From NCBI RefSeq assembly GCF_014284125.1, contig NZ_JACOFX010000003.1:304936-368935 (forward strand): a stretch of 64,000 nucleotides of DNA. Reading direction: 5' to 3'. The stretch comes from Undibacterium umbellatum. GTDB taxonomy: Bacteria > Pseudomonadota > Gammaproteobacteria > Burkholderiales > Burkholderiaceae_D. The stretch's first letter is position 1, and the number at the start of each line of letters is the position of its first letter. The notes below the pieces were generated by a model that saw only the letters and a program-made list of their open reading frames with translations, did not search any database and was not told the origin of the DNA. Position numbers and translations under genes: made by a program. Below, piece after piece: positions 18,057 to 27,459 of the stretch.

Positions 18057-18512
18057 ATGAAAGAGATAACAGGGGATTTACTGGCACTGGCCTTGCAAGG
18101 TCAGTTCGATGTCATCGTCCACGGCTGCAATTGCTTTTGCACCATGGGTGCTGGCATCGCCAAGACCATCAAAAAGCAATTTCCAGAAGCTTATGCAGCC
18201 GACCAGGAAACCCTGCCTGCAGATCATGCCAAGCTGGGCAGTTACAGCTACGCCAGCATAGTCAGAGGCGACACACGCTTTGTCATCGTCAATGCCTATA
18301 CCCAGTATGACTGGCGTGGCAAAGGTGTCAAGGCAGAGTATGCAGCTATTCGTACTGTGTTTGCCCGCCTGCGGCAGGAATTTTCTGGCCTGCGAATCGC
18401 TTATCCCTTGATAGGAGCAGGGCTGGCCAGAGGTGACTGGAATCAGATTGCCGCTATCATCGAAGAAGAGCTGGCGGGTACGGATCATATGCTGGTGCGG
18501 TTTGGTGCGTGA
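18057..18512 (+). CDS. Macrodomain (ADP-ribose-binding/processing) protein
   Basis: 151 residues covering a single macrodomain: ITGDLLALAL, then FDVIVHGCNCFCTMGAGIAKTIK with the Asn and Gly-rich ADP-ribose loop, and the C-terminal IAYPLIGAGLARGDW phosphate-binding loop. Macrodomains bind or hydrolyse ADP-ribose conjugates. It sits between two DraG-family genes with a 4-nt gap before and, if the downstream GTG at 18509 is used, a 4-nt overlap after. The trio should therefore be co-translated. Catalytic versus binding role cannot be settled by eye. Confidence 0.9.
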   Translation: MKEITGDLLALALQGQFDVIVHGCNCFCTMGAGIAKTIKKQFPEAYAADQETLPADHAKLGSYSYASIVRGDTRFVIVNAYTQYDWRGKGVKAEYAAIRTVFARLRQEFSGLRIAYPLIGAGLARGDWNQIAAIIEEELAGTDHMLVRFGA

Positions 18513-18535
18513 ATAAGGGAACTGGACATTTACTG

Positions 18536-19480
18536 ATGATAAAAAAACCAACAAAAATAGAACGCATCGAAGGTGCATTGATAGGCTTGCTGATTGGTGA
18601 TGCGCTTGGTGTTCCCTACGAGTTTCGTGATGCATCAGCAATTCCTGCAGCGGAGCTGATAGAGTTCCAGCCGCCTTCTGGGTTTGACCGTTCACATCGA
18701 CTTGTACCACCCGGAACATGGTCGGATGATGGCGCACAAGCACTTTGCCTGCTGGCCTCGTTACTGGAATGTGGGCAATTTGATGCAGATGACTTAGGTC
18801 GCAAGCTAGTTCTCTGGTATGACCAGGGCTATATGGCGGTTGATGGAATTGTCTTTGATATAGGTATCACGACAGGCAAAGCAATTCGTGCGCTGCGACA
18901 GAATTCCCCTGCGCTGGAAGCAGGTGCGCGCGGTGATCACGATAATGGCAATGGTTCATTGATGCGCGTATTGCCACTGGTTTTATTTCATCGTGGCTCA
19001 GATTCTGATTTGGTCAGCATCGCACAATTGCAATCGCAACTTACCCATGCGCATCTGCGTTCACAAGTTTGTTGTGCACTCTATTGCCTTTGGGCACGCA
19101 GAGTATTGAATGATGTTGTTGATCCTTGGAATGAGGCTGCGCGAGTACTGCGGACGATTTATACCAATAAGCCCCAGGAGCTTGAGGAGCTGGAATGGTC
19201 GATACGGCCGGATGATGAGCCAATAGGTTATGGTTCCGGCTACGTGGTCGATAGCTTGCGCTCTGCCCGTATGGTGCTGCAAGCCGGAAACTACGAAGCA
19301 GCAGTTCGTGCTGCAATTCGCCTGGGCAATGATACCGATACGACAGCTTGTATTGCTGGTGGCATAGCTGGCATCCGCGACGGCATAGGGGGCATTCCAT
19401 CGCGTTGGAAAGAGCAACTTCGTGGACAGGCAATCCTGCGGCCATTGTTGAAGCAATTGTTGACGCTACATCAGGCATAA
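18536..19480 (+). CDS. Second ADP-ribosylglycohydrolase (DraG family)
   Basis: 314 residues from ATG 18536; a GTG at 18509 overlapping the macrodomain stop is an alternative. Motifs: EGALIGLLIGDALGVPYEF, GTWSDDGAQALCL (SDDG where the first paralogue has TDDT), NGNGSLMRVLP, and LGNDTDTTACIAGGIAG (GNDTDT for GDDADT). The sequence is clearly diverged from the upstream DraG protein, so the pair is not a recent duplication and may act on different linkages. Third gene of the operon. Confidence 0.85.
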   Translation: MIKKPTKIERIEGALIGLLIGDALGVPYEFRDASAIPAAELIEFQPPSGFDRSHRLVPPGTWSDDGAQALCLLASLLECGQFDADDLGRKLVLWYDQGYMAVDGIVFDIGITTGKAIRALRQNSPALEAGARGDHDNGNGSLMRVLPLVLFHRGSDSDLVSIAQLQSQLTHAHLRSQVCCALYCLWARRVLNDVVDPWNEAARVLRTIYTNKPQELEELEWSIRPDDEPIGYGSGYVVDSLRSARMVLQAGNYEAAVRAAIRLGNDTDTTACIAGGIAGIRDGIGGIPSRWKEQLRGQAILRPLLKQLLTLHQA

Positions 19481-19731
19481 ATGCGTAACTTGGCTGGAGG
19501 AGCAACTTCAACCCCGAATTGGTGGCGGCATGAATATGCGAAAATTTGAGTTTTGTATCGTCTGTTCTTGGCTATATCTGCTCCGCCGCTGATTGTATTG
19601 ATGACGAACACTGCAAGCAAAAAAATATCAGACCGCGATCAGGCAGACTATTGCAATCACCGCTAGAATGAGAGCATTCTTTCAAGATTTTTTATCATGA
19701 AGTTCCACTCTCATTCCAGGAGTTGTTGCAA

Positions 19732-21129
19732 ATGAAAACCAAGTATTCCGGCGCGCAGCGCAATGAGCGCGATACTTTTGGCGAAATTGCCGTCCCCGCA
19801 GATGCATTATGGGGCGCGCAGACCCAGCGTTCCTTGCATCACTTTGCCATTTCCACAGAAACCATGCCTCCAGAACTGGTATTGGCACTGGCCCGCGTCA
19901 AACGCAGTTGCGCGCAGGTGAATAGTGATCTGGGCCTGCTGGATGGCAAAGTGGCAGGGGCGATAGCCCAGGCGGTGGAGGAAGTGTTGGCAGGTACACA
20001 TGCTGCTGAATTCCCACTGTCGGTCTGGCAAACTGGCTCTGGCACGCAAAGCAATATGAACATGAATGAAGTGTTGGCCAACCGCGCTTCTGAATTTTTA
20101 GGTGGCACACGCGGCATGAGCCGGGTAGTGCATCCGAATGACCATGTGAATATGGGCCAGTCATCGAATGATGTCTTCCCCACAGCCATGCATGTCGCTG
20201 CTGCTGCGGCGGTCATTGAACAAGTTTTGCCATCTTTGAAAAAACTACGCACTAGTCTCGATATCAAAGCTAAGGAGTTTGCCGATATCATCAAGATAGG
20301 CCGTACCCATTTGCAAGATGCCACACCACTGACCCTGGGCCAGGAAATTTCAGGCTGGGTGGCACAACTCGATTATGCCGACAAAGCCCTGCGCCACACC
20401 CTGCCAGCCTTGCAGGAACTGGCGATAGGTGGCACGGCAGTTGGTACTGGTCTCAATACCCATGCAGATTTTGGTGAGCTGGTTGCCGCTAGTCTGACAC
20501 TGGATACTGGCGTCGCCTTTAGCGCGGCCCCGAATCGTTTTGCGGCACTGGCTGGCCATGATGCCATGGTCAGCAGCCATGGCGCACTTAAGACCCTGGC
20601 CACTTCCCTGATGAAAATCGCCAACGACATACGCTGGCTGGCATCCGGCCCGCGTTCTGGCCTGGGCGAATTGCAGATACCTGAAAATGAACCTGGTTCC
20701 TCCATCATGCCTGGCAAGGTCAATCCTACCCAGTGCGAAGCCGTGACCATGCTATGTTGCCAGGTGATGGGCAATGATGTGGCACTCAGCATAGGCGGCG
20801 CGTCCGGCAATTTTGAATTGAATGTCTTCAAACCCCTGATCGTCCACAACTTCCTGCAAAGCTGCCGCCTGCTGGCGGATGGCATGGCCAGCCTGGACGA
20901 GCATTGCGTTCAGGGCATGCAAGCCAACCGGGCACGCATCAAGGAATTGCTAGCCAATTCCCTCATGCTGGTGACCGCACTCAACCCCTATATCGGTTAT
21001 GACCGCGCCGCCGCGATTGCCAAGCAAGCGCACAGCAAGGGCACGACCCTGCGTGAAGCAGCGTTGGCCCTGGGTTATGTCACCGCAGAAGAGTTTGATG
21101 GCTGGGTCAGGCCTGAAGACATGGTTTGA
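19732..21129 (+). CDS. fumC: Fumarate hydratase, class II
   Basis: 465 residues from ATG 19732, with AGGAG 8 nt upstream (an in-frame TTG at 19723 is less likely). The fumarase/aspartase signature [16 protein letters not shown] is present with the catalytic-loop serine, along with the [17 protein letters not shown] and [16 protein letters not shown] motifs typical of FumC. It interconverts fumarate and malate in the TCA cycle without an iron-sulfur cluster. A strong hairpin follows at 21152-21176. Confidence 0.95.
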   Translation: MKTKYSGAQRNERDTFGEIAVPADALWGAQTQRSLHHFAISTETMPPELVLALARVKRSCAQVNSDLGLLDGKVAGAIAQAVEEVLAGTHAAEFPLSVWQTGSGTQSNMNMNEVLANRASEFLGGTRGMSRVVHPNDHVNMGQSSNDVFPTAMHVAAAAAVIEQVLPSLKKLRTSLDIKAKEFADIIKIGRTHLQDATPLTLGQEISGWVAQLDYADKALRHTLPALQELAIGGTAVGTGLNTHADFGELVAASLTLDTGVAFSAAPNRFAALAGHDAMVSSHGALKTLATSLMKIANDIRWLASGPRSGLGELQIPENEPGSSIMPGKVNPTQCEAVTMLCCQVMGNDVALSIGGASGNFELNVFKPLIVHNFLQSCRLLADGMASLDEHCVQGMQANRARIKELLANSLMLVTALNPYIGYDRAAAIAKQAHSKGTTLREAALALGYVTAEEFDGWVRPEDMV

Positions 21130-21151
21130 TTTGTTGTACTCCATAGCACAG

Positions 21152-21176
21152 GCAGAGTGCGCTTCGCGCACTCTGC
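21152..21176 (+). terminator. Hairpin after fumC
   Basis: 11-bp perfect stem GCAGAGTGCGC/GCGCACTCTGC with a 3-nt loop, 22 nt after the fumC stop. There is no clear U tract, so termination strength is uncertain. Confidence 0.6.
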
Positions 21177-21224
21177 AAATCGCTTGCGTAAGCTTGCATC
21201 TCAATATCACCTGGATTTATTTTT

Positions 21225-21524
21225 ATGTCAGAAGCATTCATGATGGTCATCCTGATACAGACCAAACCTGGCCAAAGCAATGAGCAAATCGCTGTATACA
21301 CCAGGCTGGCGCCGCTGGTGCGAGCTGAAGCAGGCTGCCTGCAATACGATATGCATGCCGTTGACGATGATGAAGATAAATTTGTACTGGTAGAAAAATG
21401 GACATCCAAAGCTGCCCTGGCTGCACACGATGCCATGCCATATATGGTAGAGGCAGATGCACTCAGCCCCAGCTTTCGCACGGGGCCTGCCACGGTACTG
21501 TTTTTGGGGCCAGTGATCGCGTAA
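21225..21524 (+). CDS. Antibiotic biosynthesis monooxygenase (ABM) domain protein
   Basis: 99 residues, a single dimeric ferredoxin-like ABM domain: MMVILIQTKPGQ, EAGCLQYDMHAVDDDEDKF, LVEKWTSKAALAAHDAM. Related proteins include YgiN-type quinol monooxygenases and heme-degrading enzymes. The ATG is 95 nt after fumC, beyond the hairpin, so it is probably transcribed separately. Function not deducible beyond fold. Confidence 0.85.
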   Translation: MSEAFMMVILIQTKPGQSNEQIAVYTRLAPLVRAEAGCLQYDMHAVDDDEDKFVLVEKWTSKAALAAHDAMPYMVEADALSPSFRTGPATVLFLGPVIA

Positions 21525-21612
21525 TGGCATACACAGCCTTGTAATATGTTTGCGGTAGGCTGTGTTGTAAACTGCGATTAACGTACCAACCACGATTCAA
21601 ACACAGCACACC

Positions 21613-22863
21613 ATGAAAAAATTTTACCTGAAAGCGTTTGCGTATAGCCTGCTAGTCCTGGGCATGGCTGGTTGCGCCGGTCTACCTGAACAGCCAACGG
21701 TTGTTCCCAAAGCGAGTGGCAATTACCAGCCCACCATCCTGGTTTCCATTGATGGCTTCAAACCAGAATACCTGCAGCGTGGCGTGACTCCTACGCTCAA
21801 CGCCTTGGCAACTGATGGTGTGCGTGCCGAGGCCATGCGTCCCTCCTATCCATCGATTACTTTTCCCAATCACTACACCCTGGTAACGGGTCTGCGGCCA
21901 GACCGGCATGGAATTGTTGGTAACACCATGGAAGATCAGCAAATTCCAGGTGTGCGGTTCAGGCTCGGTAACAAGGAAGCCGTGTTGGACAGGCGTTGGT
22001 GGGATCAGGCCGAGCCGGTATGGGTGACCGCAGAAAAACATAAGGTCAACACAGCTATCATGTTCTGGCCGGGATCCGAAGCCGCCATCCATGGCGTGCG
22101 TCCCTCAGAATATCGCACCTTTGATGGCAAGCTGGCACCCGCAGTGCGGGTTGACACCATGCTTAGTTGGCTGGACAAGCCCGCTGGCGAGCGTCCACAA
22201 TTCCTGACTGTGTATTTTGATCAGGTCGATCATGCAGGCCATGATTTTGGCCCGGATACCGCAGAGGTGACCGAAGCCGTGGCCAGTGCTGACGTTGCCA
22301 TCGCCCGCCTGATGGATGGCTTGCGAGTACGTCAGATCAAGGCCAATGTTGTCATTGTCTCTGATCATGGCATGGCCGCGACCAGCTCTGAACGCAGCAT
22401 ACAACTGGACCAGATCGCCAATCCTGCCACGTACGAAGTTGTGACGTATGGCAGCTATGCAGGCATAGAACCTAAAGCCGGACAAGAAAAACTAGTAGCC
22501 ACCGCGCTGCTGAAATCCCATGAACATATGCAATGCTGGAAAAAAGAAAACATACCAGCACGTTTGCAGTTTGGAAAAAATCCACGAGTGCCAAGCATCA
22601 TATGCTCGGCAGATGTAGGCTGGCTGGTGATGCCAGATGCCAAGGCTGTCAGCAAGGCGAACAAGGGTTCGCATGGTTACGATAATCTCTCCAAAGAAAT
22701 GCAGGCCCTGTTCATTGCTAATGGCCCGGCCTTCAAGAAAGCCTCGGTCTTGCCAGCCTTTGATAATGTCGACGTGTATCCGCTATTGATGAAACTGATA
22801 GGTGTGCCAGCCCTGCCATCGGACGGCAAGATTGACGCTATTCAACCGGCTCTGGTGCAGTGA
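21613..22863 (+). CDS. Lipoprotein ectonucleotide pyrophosphatase/phosphodiesterase
   Basis: 416 residues. Signal peptide with lipobox GMAGC (Cys at about residue 21). The catalytic core is of the alkaline-phosphatase superfamily: VSIDGFKPEYL (metal Asp), the nucleophile Thr in SITFPNHYTLVTG, FDQVDHAGHDFGP and IVSDHGM metal ligands. This set is the type I phosphodiesterase/nucleotide pyrophosphatase pattern, so it likely hydrolyses nucleotide or phosphodiester compounds in the periplasm. Confidence 0.9.
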   Translation: MKKFYLKAFAYSLLVLGMAGCAGLPEQPTVVPKASGNYQPTILVSIDGFKPEYLQRGVTPTLNALATDGVRAEAMRPSYPSITFPNHYTLVTGLRPDRHGIVGNTMEDQQIPGVRFRLGNKEAVLDRRWWDQAEPVWVTAEKHKVNTAIMFWPGSEAAIHGVRPSEYRTFDGKLAPAVRVDTMLSWLDKPAGERPQFLTVYFDQVDHAGHDFGPDTAEVTEAVASADVAIARLMDGLRVRQIKANVVIVSDHGMAATSSERSIQLDQIANPATYEVVTYGSYAGIEPKAGQEKLVATALLKSHEHMQCWKKENIPARLQFGKNPRVPSIICSADVGWLVMPDAKAVSKANKGSHGYDNLSKEMQALFIANGPAFKKASVLPAFDNVDVYPLLMKLIGVPALPSDGKIDAIQPALVQ

Positions 22864-22905
22864 TTCTTGATGTCTGATCTATAAAAGATCAGGCATTCTC
22901 GGTAC

Positions 22906-22934
22906 TGGCAGGGTGCGCCACGCGCACCCTGCCA
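22906..22934. terminator. Perfect 13-bp hairpin between convergent genes
   Basis: TGGCAGGGTGCGC and its exact complement GCGCACCCTGCCA with a CAC loop, between the phosphodiesterase and GNAT genes. A smaller TGATC/GATCA hairpin precedes it (22875-22892). Related GCAGGGTG/CACCCTGC arms recur at 42653-42718, suggesting a dispersed terminator-like repeat. Confidence 0.65.
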
Positions 22935-22947
22935 ACTGAGCCAGATA

Positions 22948-23445
22948 TCAAACCGCCTCAGTCACTGAGCCCGCAGCAAACGCCTGCAAGCCTTCACCTG
23001 CCAGGCGGTAGCGTACCCATTCATCCTGCGGCCTGGCACCAATGGACTGGTAAAACTGTATTGCAGGTTCATTCCAGTCCAGCACACTCCATTCCAGCCT
23101 GCCACAGCCACTTTTGACGGCGACTTGCGCCAGATGCCTTAACAAGGCTTTGCCCGCACCGCTGCCACGGTGGCTGGGTGAGATATACAAGTCTTCCAGG
23201 TACATCCCCTTGCGACCCAGCCAGGTTGAATAACTGAGGAAGTAAATCGCATAGCCAACTGGCTGGCCATCGATGGCGCAGATCAGGCCGCGCGCCGGGC
23301 TGTCGGCGGCGAACAGGCTTTGCCTGACATCATCGACGCTGGCAATGACTTCATGCTCGGCTCGTTCATAGATTGCCAGCTCTGTGATATAGGCGTGAAT
23401 CAGCGCTGCATCATCTGGCAGGGCGGGGCGGATGTCGATAGTCAT
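22948..23445 (-). CDS. GNAT-family N-acetyltransferase
   Basis: 165 residues from ATG 23445, which has AAGGA at good spacing. The GNAT fold is clear: IDIRPALPDDAALIHAYI start, ICAIDGQPVGYAIYFLSYS, the LEDLYISPSHRGSGAGKALLR acetyl-CoA pyrophosphate loop (RGSGAG), and the SVLDWNEPAIQFYQSIGA end typical of diamine or thialysine acetyltransferase-like members. Substrate could be a polyamine or aminoalkyl compound; not proven. Confidence 0.9.
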   Translation of the reverse strand: MTIDIRPALPDDAALIHAYITELAIYERAEHEVIASVDDVRQSLFAADSPARGLICAIDGQPVGYAIYFLSYSTWLGRKGMYLEDLYISPSHRGSGAGKALLRHLAQVAVKSGCGRLEWSVLDWNEPAIQFYQSIGARPQDEWVRYRLAGEGLQAFAAGSVTEAV

Positions 23446-23526
23446 GGAATTCCTTAAAAACACTTTACTTGCCACATCCTAACAAGCCTGCCTACAATGC
23501 GGCAAGTGCAATTACTTCACACTATC

Positions 23527-24462
23527 ATGCAGCATATGCATCTTGATCTGCGCAGGCTTGATCTCAATCTCTTGTTGGTATTCAATGCCCTGTATCACCA
23601 GCGTTCAGTCACTGCTGCTGCACATGAACTGGCGCTAAGCCCGTCTGCCCTTAGCCACGCACTGGCAAGACTGCGCCAGGCACTGGGCGATGAATTGTTC
23701 GTGCGCTTGGACAACCAGATGCAGCCAACCTTGCGGGCAGAGCAAATTGCCAGCACAGTCAGCACGGCACTGGCGCAATTGTCTGCTGGGTTGAGTCTGA
23801 ACCAGCGTTTCGATCCCGCAAGCAGTAAGCGCAATTTTGTCATCTCAGCCAGTGACTATACCGCCTTTGCCATTCTGCCGCGCCTCATCAGCAGGCTGCA
23901 ACAAGTCTCGCCACAAATCACCCTGCGCATTATCAACACCAGCCAAAAACTGGCACTCGATGAACTGGCGGCGGGTCATATCGACTTTGCCCTGGGCTAC
24001 GATGAAGAACGCACGCCACTGCCTGCAGGCATGGAAGAATTTGACTGGCTGCAAGATGACTATGTCGCCATCGCCTGCCAGCACCATCCACAGATCAAGC
24101 GCAAGCTGACACTCAAGACTTATCTGCAAGCCCGCCATGTCGTCGTCACCCCCTGGAACGAGAGCCGTGGCGTCATCGACTATGTACTTGATGGCATGTC
24201 ACTGCAAAGACAGGTGGCCGTACAATTACCCAGTGTGCTGGTAGCACCCTTCATCATCGCCAGCAGCGAACTCATCATGACACTGCCACGCCATGCTGCT
24301 ACGACGCTGGCACAGGCAGCAGGTATAGCAATTTATCCTGCACCTTTTGCCATACCACCCTACACCCTGAAAGTGTATAGCCATAGCAAGTATGCGCGTA
24401 GCGATGCGCATTTGTGGTTGCGTAGATTGATGATGGAGGTGGCAGAAGATGCGAGTGCTTAG
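23527..24462 (+). CDS. LysR-family transcriptional regulator (NodD/PcpR-like)
   Basis: 311 residues from ATG 23527 (ATG 23536 also possible). Helix-turn-helix: LDLNLLLVFNALYHQRSVTA with LSPSALSHALARLRQAL. The effector domain begins FVISASDYTAFAILP, a pattern seen in NodD/LeuO-like LysR proteins. Divergent from the GNAT gene with 81 bp between, so it may control that gene. Confidence 0.9.
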   Translation: MQHMHLDLRRLDLNLLLVFNALYHQRSVTAAAHELALSPSALSHALARLRQALGDELFVRLDNQMQPTLRAEQIASTVSTALAQLSAGLSLNQRFDPASSKRNFVISASDYTAFAILPRLISRLQQVSPQITLRIINTSQKLALDELAAGHIDFALGYDEERTPLPAGMEEFDWLQDDYVAIACQHHPQIKRKLTLKTYLQARHVVVTPWNESRGVIDYVLDGMSLQRQVAVQLPSVLVAPFIIASSELIMTLPRHAATTLAQAAGIAIYPAPFAIPPYTLKVYSHSKYARSDAHLWLRRLMMEVAEDASA

Positions 24463-24727
24463 TGCCTCTGGATTGGCCGTGTGTAGGGTGCGTTACAACG
24501 CACCATTCAGACAGACGTGGCTGAGTCTAGCCCAGCATAGTCGCGAGTGCGCCATGCTTTTAAAAGAGAAAAAATCTCAATCCCATCTCTATACATGGAC
24601 GTGCAGTTTTACCAGGGCGGAGGTATTTTTCAGGAGAAATTCAATCAATGCCGTTTCGCCATTTTACAAACCAGATTGCGGGCGCATGATAGATATGCTG
24701 GCAAGTAGGCTTTGCACCTATCAGCAG
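24463..24727. other. 265-bp intergenic region with a short hairpin
   Basis: Between the convergent LysR and DUF5071-like genes. GGTGCGTT/AACGCACC forms a hairpin at 24487-24504, shortly after the LysR stop, which may end transcription. No gene is seen in the rest. Confidence 0.5.
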
Positions 24728-25345
24728 CTAATCGTTACTATGTTCACTTTCAGGAAAGAACTTGGTTCTCATTGCTTTCAGCCCATGTAAATTTTCTTCA
24801 GTTCCGGCGATGCTACGATCGAGCATCCAGTCTGGAGGTGTCTTTGCTTTCAATTCATTGAGTTCAGGCAAACGATCTTCACATGTTTGAATAATGGTAT
24901 TGAGTATGAGGCTTAATGTTTTTTGATCCCAAATTCCGGCAGAGGTTCCAATAGATATCACGTCTATCGCAATCCCAGGCACCTTCACCAGTTGATCCAA
25001 TTCAGGCTTAAGTATATGTATTTGTTCTGTTGCCAGTCTTGCCACGACATAGTCAAGGACTCCACCTATCCATATGTAATCGTTCGAGCACAATATTTTC
25101 TTGAGATGCGGGATGAGTGGGTCTCCAACCGTGATCAGGAAGTCCGCAACTGGAATGGCGATGGGATAATTCATATCCTGCAGCCAAATAAACAGGCCTT
25201 CGAGTACGGGTTCTGCTGCCACTGGTCCGGCAACAATTACAGCCTGTAATCGTTCATGGTCGTGTCTGTTTCTCGGGCATAGATTTTCAGTAGTCATGGT
25301 AACGGCTTTCTTGAAACTTGCAATGTCTGGAGCTCGGTTTGGCAT
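24728..25345 (-). CDS. DUF5071-like protein
   Basis: 205 residues (ATG 25297 would give 189 and begins directly before the recognisable domain). The ENLCPRNRHDHERL start, the IWLQDMNYPIAIPVADFL core and HLKKILCSNDYIWIGGVL fit the DUF5071 helical-repeat family of unknown function, which often occurs among immunity or accessory genes. No signal peptide. Function unknown. Confidence 0.65.
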   Translation of the reverse strand: MPNRAPDIASFKKAVTMTTENLCPRNRHDHERLQAVIVAGPVAAEPVLEGLFIWLQDMNYPIAIPVADFLITVGDPLIPHLKKILCSNDYIWIGGVLDYVVARLATEQIHILKPELDQLVKVPGIAIDVISIGTSAGIWDQKTLSLILNTIIQTCEDRLPELNELKAKTPPDWMLDRSIAGTEENLHGLKAMRTKFFPESEHSND

Positions 25346-25395
25346 TCCTATATCTTCAAACTAGCGGGCGACTACGCAAAGTTGGTCGCCAAGCT

Positions 25396-26028
25396 TCACT
25401 TTTCTCGCCTAACCAACACCCCCAAAGCTTGTTGCCAGGCCGCCGCGTATCCTGGTACTGTTTGCGACACTCCAGCTCGCACGCTGGAATTCGTTGCCGC
25501 CAACTCAAGTTCCTGCTGACTATCTTTATCCTGCAACACAGGCTGGGCAGCAGCCAGTGCCGTCAGCAGCTCTATCGTAAGTCTATCCAGCGCTGGGCGT
25601 ATTTGCGTTTTGAGATCAGGCGGATCACTAAACGGCGCTTGCGATTTACTCGTCCATTCCTTAAACAAGGCCGTCTGTATCATCTTGCCTGCGATAATCT
25701 GCGCAGCAAAAAAATCCTGAGCCAGTTTGGGCTCAAGACCATATTGTGGAGCCTGTTTCGCAAGAGCATCCAGTATCTGTTGCTCGCGCACAGGATCATC
25801 AATGGCGGCTTTGGCATTCCATTTGTACATGGCCACATCTTGTGCCACATCCAGGCGTTGCTGCATCAATCCAAGCAGGCGCAACAGTCTTGGATCAATG
25901 GCATTTTGTGCTTGTGCCGGAGATGCCAGCATCAAGGCAGCACACAGAAAAACCAAATAGATCAGCCATGGCGGTAAGGTTTTGCGGGCTGGGTGCAGAG
26001 GTGCGGGATTGCATGAATTGGAGGACAT
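25396..26028 (-). CDS. Periplasmic chorismate mutase (secreted AroQ type)
   Basis: About 210 residues from ATG 26028; in-frame ATGs at 26067 and 26103 are alternatives. A signal peptide with hydrophobic core WLIYLVFLCAALMLAS ends in PAQA. The mature protein has LLGLMQQRLDVAQDVAMYKW, then DDPVREQQIL and FFAAQIIAGKMIQ, the helices of the gamma-class AroQ domain, with Arg and Lys residues at the expected active-site places. It would convert chorismate to prephenate in the periplasm. Confidence 0.85.
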   Translation of the reverse strand: MSSNSCNPAPLHPARKTLPPWLIYLVFLCAALMLASPAQAQNAIDPRLLRLLGLMQQRLDVAQDVAMYKWNAKAAIDDPVREQQILDALAKQAPQYGLEPKLAQDFFAAQIIAGKMIQTALFKEWTSKSQAPFSDPPDLKTQIRPALDRLTIELLTALAAAQPVLQDKDSQQELELAATNSSVRAGVSQTVPGYAAAWQQALGVLVRREK

Positions 26029-26206
26029 CTGTGTAGCGGCTCTATGAGTGAAGGGATATGTCGGCATTCTATTGTGCCATACGTTTTTGAGGCGGATAGG
26101 CAAATTTCAGATGGGTTTTGCACAGCCGCGCCTTATTGGTTCAACTAAAAAAGTTGCTCCACGCCCGTATCGCCCGTCGCCGTGTCAGCTTGCTGGAACC
26201 TGGCAA

Positions 26207-26719
26207 TCACAAGACGCCGTTAGCCTTCTTCCATTTGCGCAAGCGCACTCGGGCATTTGCATAGGGAGACGAGGTATTGAACTGTATCATCCTGCCGTGG
26301 GTGTATTGTTCGTACCACGGCAAACCGTAAAGAGATGCATCGCTTTCACGTTCGACCAGGGCCAGGATCTGGTCGTACACCTTGGCAAACAGCCGCAGCA
26401 GTTCGGCGTAGTCCAAGCCTGCATGGTCGGCATAGAATTTTTGCGCCAGGCGGCCCAGTTCGTTCCATTTAAATCCAGTTTCCGGAAAGTCCACTGGCAT
26501 GCCGCATGACCTGGCTTCGGACCACTTCAGCACTAGCAGGTTCCAGCCTATCAGGTAAGCCAGCAGATTGGCAACGCTCATATGCGTACCTTGTGCATGG
26601 CCTTCCAGCGTCATTTCGTTGGCACGCTCTGCCGGCACGCTGGCAAGGTCGGCAGCGAGCTTTTCATAGGTGATGCTGATAGCGTCCAGTAATTCCCGTC
26701 GGTTTTTCGGTACGGCCAT
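26207..26719 (-). CDS. ClbS/DfsB-family four-helix-bundle protein
   Basis: 170 residues. The VPKNRRELLDAISITYEKL start, VANLLAYLIGWNLLVLKW core and the C-terminal YTHGRMIQFNTSSPYANAR motif match the ClbS/DfsB (DUF1706) family. Named members include ClbS, which hydrolyses colibactin, and DfsB-like DinB-fold proteins. Most family members are uncharacterised and no colibactin-type genes are seen here. A housekeeping or small-molecule resistance role is possible. Confidence 0.8.
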   Translation of the reverse strand: MAVPKNRRELLDAISITYEKLAADLASVPAERANEMTLEGHAQGTHMSVANLLAYLIGWNLLVLKWSEARSCGMPVDFPETGFKWNELGRLAQKFYADHAGLDYAELLRLFAKVYDQILALVERESDASLYGLPWYEQYTHGRMIQFNTSSPYANARVRLRKWKKANGVL

Positions 26720-26865
26720 AGTCGAGTTATTCCCAAGTTGCTGCCAATTGGCAGCGTAAATCGTGCATTATCCTTGTCCTTGGCATCTTGAGGGAGCTAG
26801 TCCTGGAATGTGCCTGCCAGCTTCGCTACCAAGGATGATACTGATAACGAAAGTGCGGCGTCCAG

Positions 26866-27459
26866 CTATTGACGCAACTCCCTGATACGCAAGTAAATAC
26901 GTATCATGGAATACCCCAGGTAGATGGTGATGGGCATGGCTATCCCATAAACGATCATATATGCCAGCTTGCCATCACCCAAAGTATGCAAGCTGGATTG
27001 GGGGAGACTGAGATGAACTGTCAAAATGCAAAACCAAAATAGCAAACCCGGCATGCGTCGCTTGTATTTCATCTGTTTCGATGCGTCGTCGGAATAAATT
27101 TCTGCTTTTCCTGCGTGACAGGTATCCGTCACTGGCATGCGCCAGTATTGCCAGCCATTTGCCTTGAGTACATGCTCCCAGCCCGCATCTATCAGTAACT
27201 GTTGATAGCTGTCATCCGGCTCAATGACATTGGCGACATTCCATTTTGCGTTCGGCACGTAGTCGAGGCGATAGGCAATTTGTGCAGGTGTGCCTTGAGC
27301 GAAGGTATAGACACCGAGGACATTGCGTGTCTTTAAATGCAAACCCTGGCTTGCCATTTGCTGCAACCAAAGCTGTTCTTGCTCATCCTCCCACGAGTGG
27401 AAACATTTGAATTTCTTGACCAATATCTCACTGACTTTTGTACCTGGATTTGCACTCAC
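26866..27459 (-). CDS. DUF2812 membrane protein
   Basis: 197 residues. The N-terminal KFKCFHSWEDEQEQLWLQQMA motif and YRLDYVPNAKW region identify DUF2812. The C-terminal part has two membrane helices (MPGLLFWFCILTVHL; LAYMIVYGIAMPITIYLGYSM). Its start overlaps the stop of the upstream PadR gene by 4 bp. The PadR plus DUF2812 pair is a known recurring arrangement in which the repressor controls its membrane partner. Confidence 0.85.
   Translation of the reverse strand: MSANPGTKVSEILVKKFKCFHSWEDEQEQLWLQQMASQGLHLKTRNVLGVYTFAQGTPAQIAYRLDYVPNAKWNVANVIEPDDSYQQLLIDAGWEHVLKANGWQYWRMPVTDTCHAGKAEIYSDDASKQMKYKRRMPGLLFWFCILTVHLSLPQSSLHTLGDGKLAYMIVYGIAMPITIYLGYSMIRIYLRIRELRQ

Noticed and set aside
17126..19480. 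DarTG-type toxin-antitoxin system
   Set aside because: A macrodomain is present but no DarT-like ADP-ribosyltransferase gene lies next to it.
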